Source: an uncultured Collinsella sp. (GTDB lineage Bacteria; Actinomycetota; Coriobacteriia; Coriobacteriales; Coriobacteriaceae). Taken from it: 6,198 nt of DNA. This document shows positions 6,010 to 6,198 of the stretch, in pieces. Made by a program: the position numbers and the translations under genes. The notes beneath the pieces are model-generated. The model was not told the origin of the DNA. It worked only from the letters and a program-made list of their open reading frames with translations, and searched no databases. The DNA is taken from assembly GCA_905211615.1 (NCBI GenBank), contig CAJMBB010000114.1:1-6198 (forward strand), in the 5' to 3' direction. Within the stretch, counting starts at the first letter, position 1. Each line of letters opens with the position of its first letter.

Positions 6010-6037
6010 CGTTATAGTCGTTATATACATTTTTCAA
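6010..6037 (-). promoter_or_regulatory. Putative EamA permease promoter with shared box
   Basis: On the minus strand TATAACGACTATAACG (6025-6010) matches the PTS promoter box TATAATGACCATAACG (4736-4721) at 14 of 16 positions. It consists of two TATAACG units 9 bp apart. TTGAAA at 6037-6032 is 15 bp from the second TATAAC (6016-6011), a short but possible -35/-10 pair; the first TATAAC has no clear -35. Either choice gives a leader of roughly 35-45 nt before the TTG start. Confidence 0.45.
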
Positions 6038-6054
6038 GACACAAATCGGCGAGC

Positions 6055-6092
6055 GGAAAAGTGATCCGTTTTCCTCCGTCCCCAGCGGATCA
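6055..6092. other. Interlocked inverted repeats (possible pseudoknot)
   Basis: GGAAAA (6055-6060) and TTTTCC (6069-6074) are inverted repeats whose loop contains TGATCCG (6062-6068), and that loop sequence is itself complementary to CGGATCA (6086-6092). The two stems can form an H-type pseudoknot or two alternative hairpins in RNA, or mark overlapping protein sites in DNA. It lies upstream of the permease promoter in a stretch without a gene. Confidence 0.4.
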
Positions 6093-6198
6093 TTCGGCGG
6101 TTGCGGTGAAATAGTTCCTAAATAGAGGCTTCAAACCCCCAAACGGGGGTGCGGACGATTTCTTGGACCGCGCCTAGGCGTATCCAAGCTTCCTGCGG
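6093..6198. other. Gene-free right end with two inverted repeats
   Basis: No gene is supported here. ACCCCC (6135-6140) and GGGGGT (6145-6150) form a tight hairpin with a 4-nt loop; on the minus strand it is followed only by TTTGAAG, so at most it is a weak terminator for a gene beyond the edge. CTTGGA (6162-6167) and TCCAAG (6183-6188) flank the perfect palindrome CGCCTAGGCG (6171-6180), a possible protein-binding site or repeat end. A 26-codon open frame runs in from the edge on the minus strand to a stop at 6118-6120, without recognisable protein features. Confidence 0.4.

Noticed and set aside
6118..6198. Partial gene entering from the right edge
   Set aside because: Only 26 codons without family features, overlapping two inverted repeats; too little to support a gene.

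Overview
The window looks like a chromosomal segment from a gut actinobacterium of the Coriobacteriia, most likely Collinsella or a close relative. This rests on the moderately GC-rich composition, strongly G/C-ending codons in the sugar genes, AAAGGAG-type ribosome binding sites, and the type of gene set. It is inference from style and content, because no ribosomal or other marker gene is present. All six genes I can support lie on the minus strand, so the window is best read from right to left.

Reading in the direction of transcription: the right end (6006-6198) is a structured, gene-free stretch with several inverted repeats and the probable promoter of a DMT/EamA-family permease (4887-5969, TTG start). 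A 182-bp gap then holds a 21-bp-period direct repeat and an AT-rich promoter. Behind it comes a mannose-family (EII-Man/Fru/Sor) PTS operon: a fused IIA-IIB protein (3781-4704), IIC (2950-3744) and IID (2103-2936). After a 198-bp spacer with two clear inverted repeats comes a double-SIS-domain protein (921-1904) that fits the fructosamine-6-phosphate deglycase group (FrlB/FraB/GfrE/GfrF type). A strong intrinsic terminator (855-886) follows. Just beyond it lies a HAD-IA phosphatase gene (205-834), with its ribosome binding site immediately downstream of the terminator. The left end (1-204) has no convincing gene.

How the genes probably work together: the PTS imports a sugar or sugar-amine conjugate and phosphorylates it, with phosphate passing from EI/HPr (encoded elsewhere) to IIA His9, then IIB His162, then the substrate. 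The SIS enzyme then splits or isomerises the phosphorylated product in the cytoplasm. If the deglycase reading is right, the substrate is an Amadori compound such as fructoselysine or glucoselysine, and the products are a hexose 6-phosphate and an amino acid. No separate kinase would be needed because the PTS does that step. The HAD phosphatase may be co-expressed at a lower level by terminator read-through. The EamA permease has its own promoter, but that promoter shares a 16-bp box (14 of 16 identical) with the PTS promoter, so the two may answer to the same regulator. No regulator gene is visible in the window.

I do not see a wholly new multi-gene system. The most interesting points are the PTS plus deglycase pairing, the shared promoter box, and the inverted repeat that looks like a dispersed repeat inside the operon.
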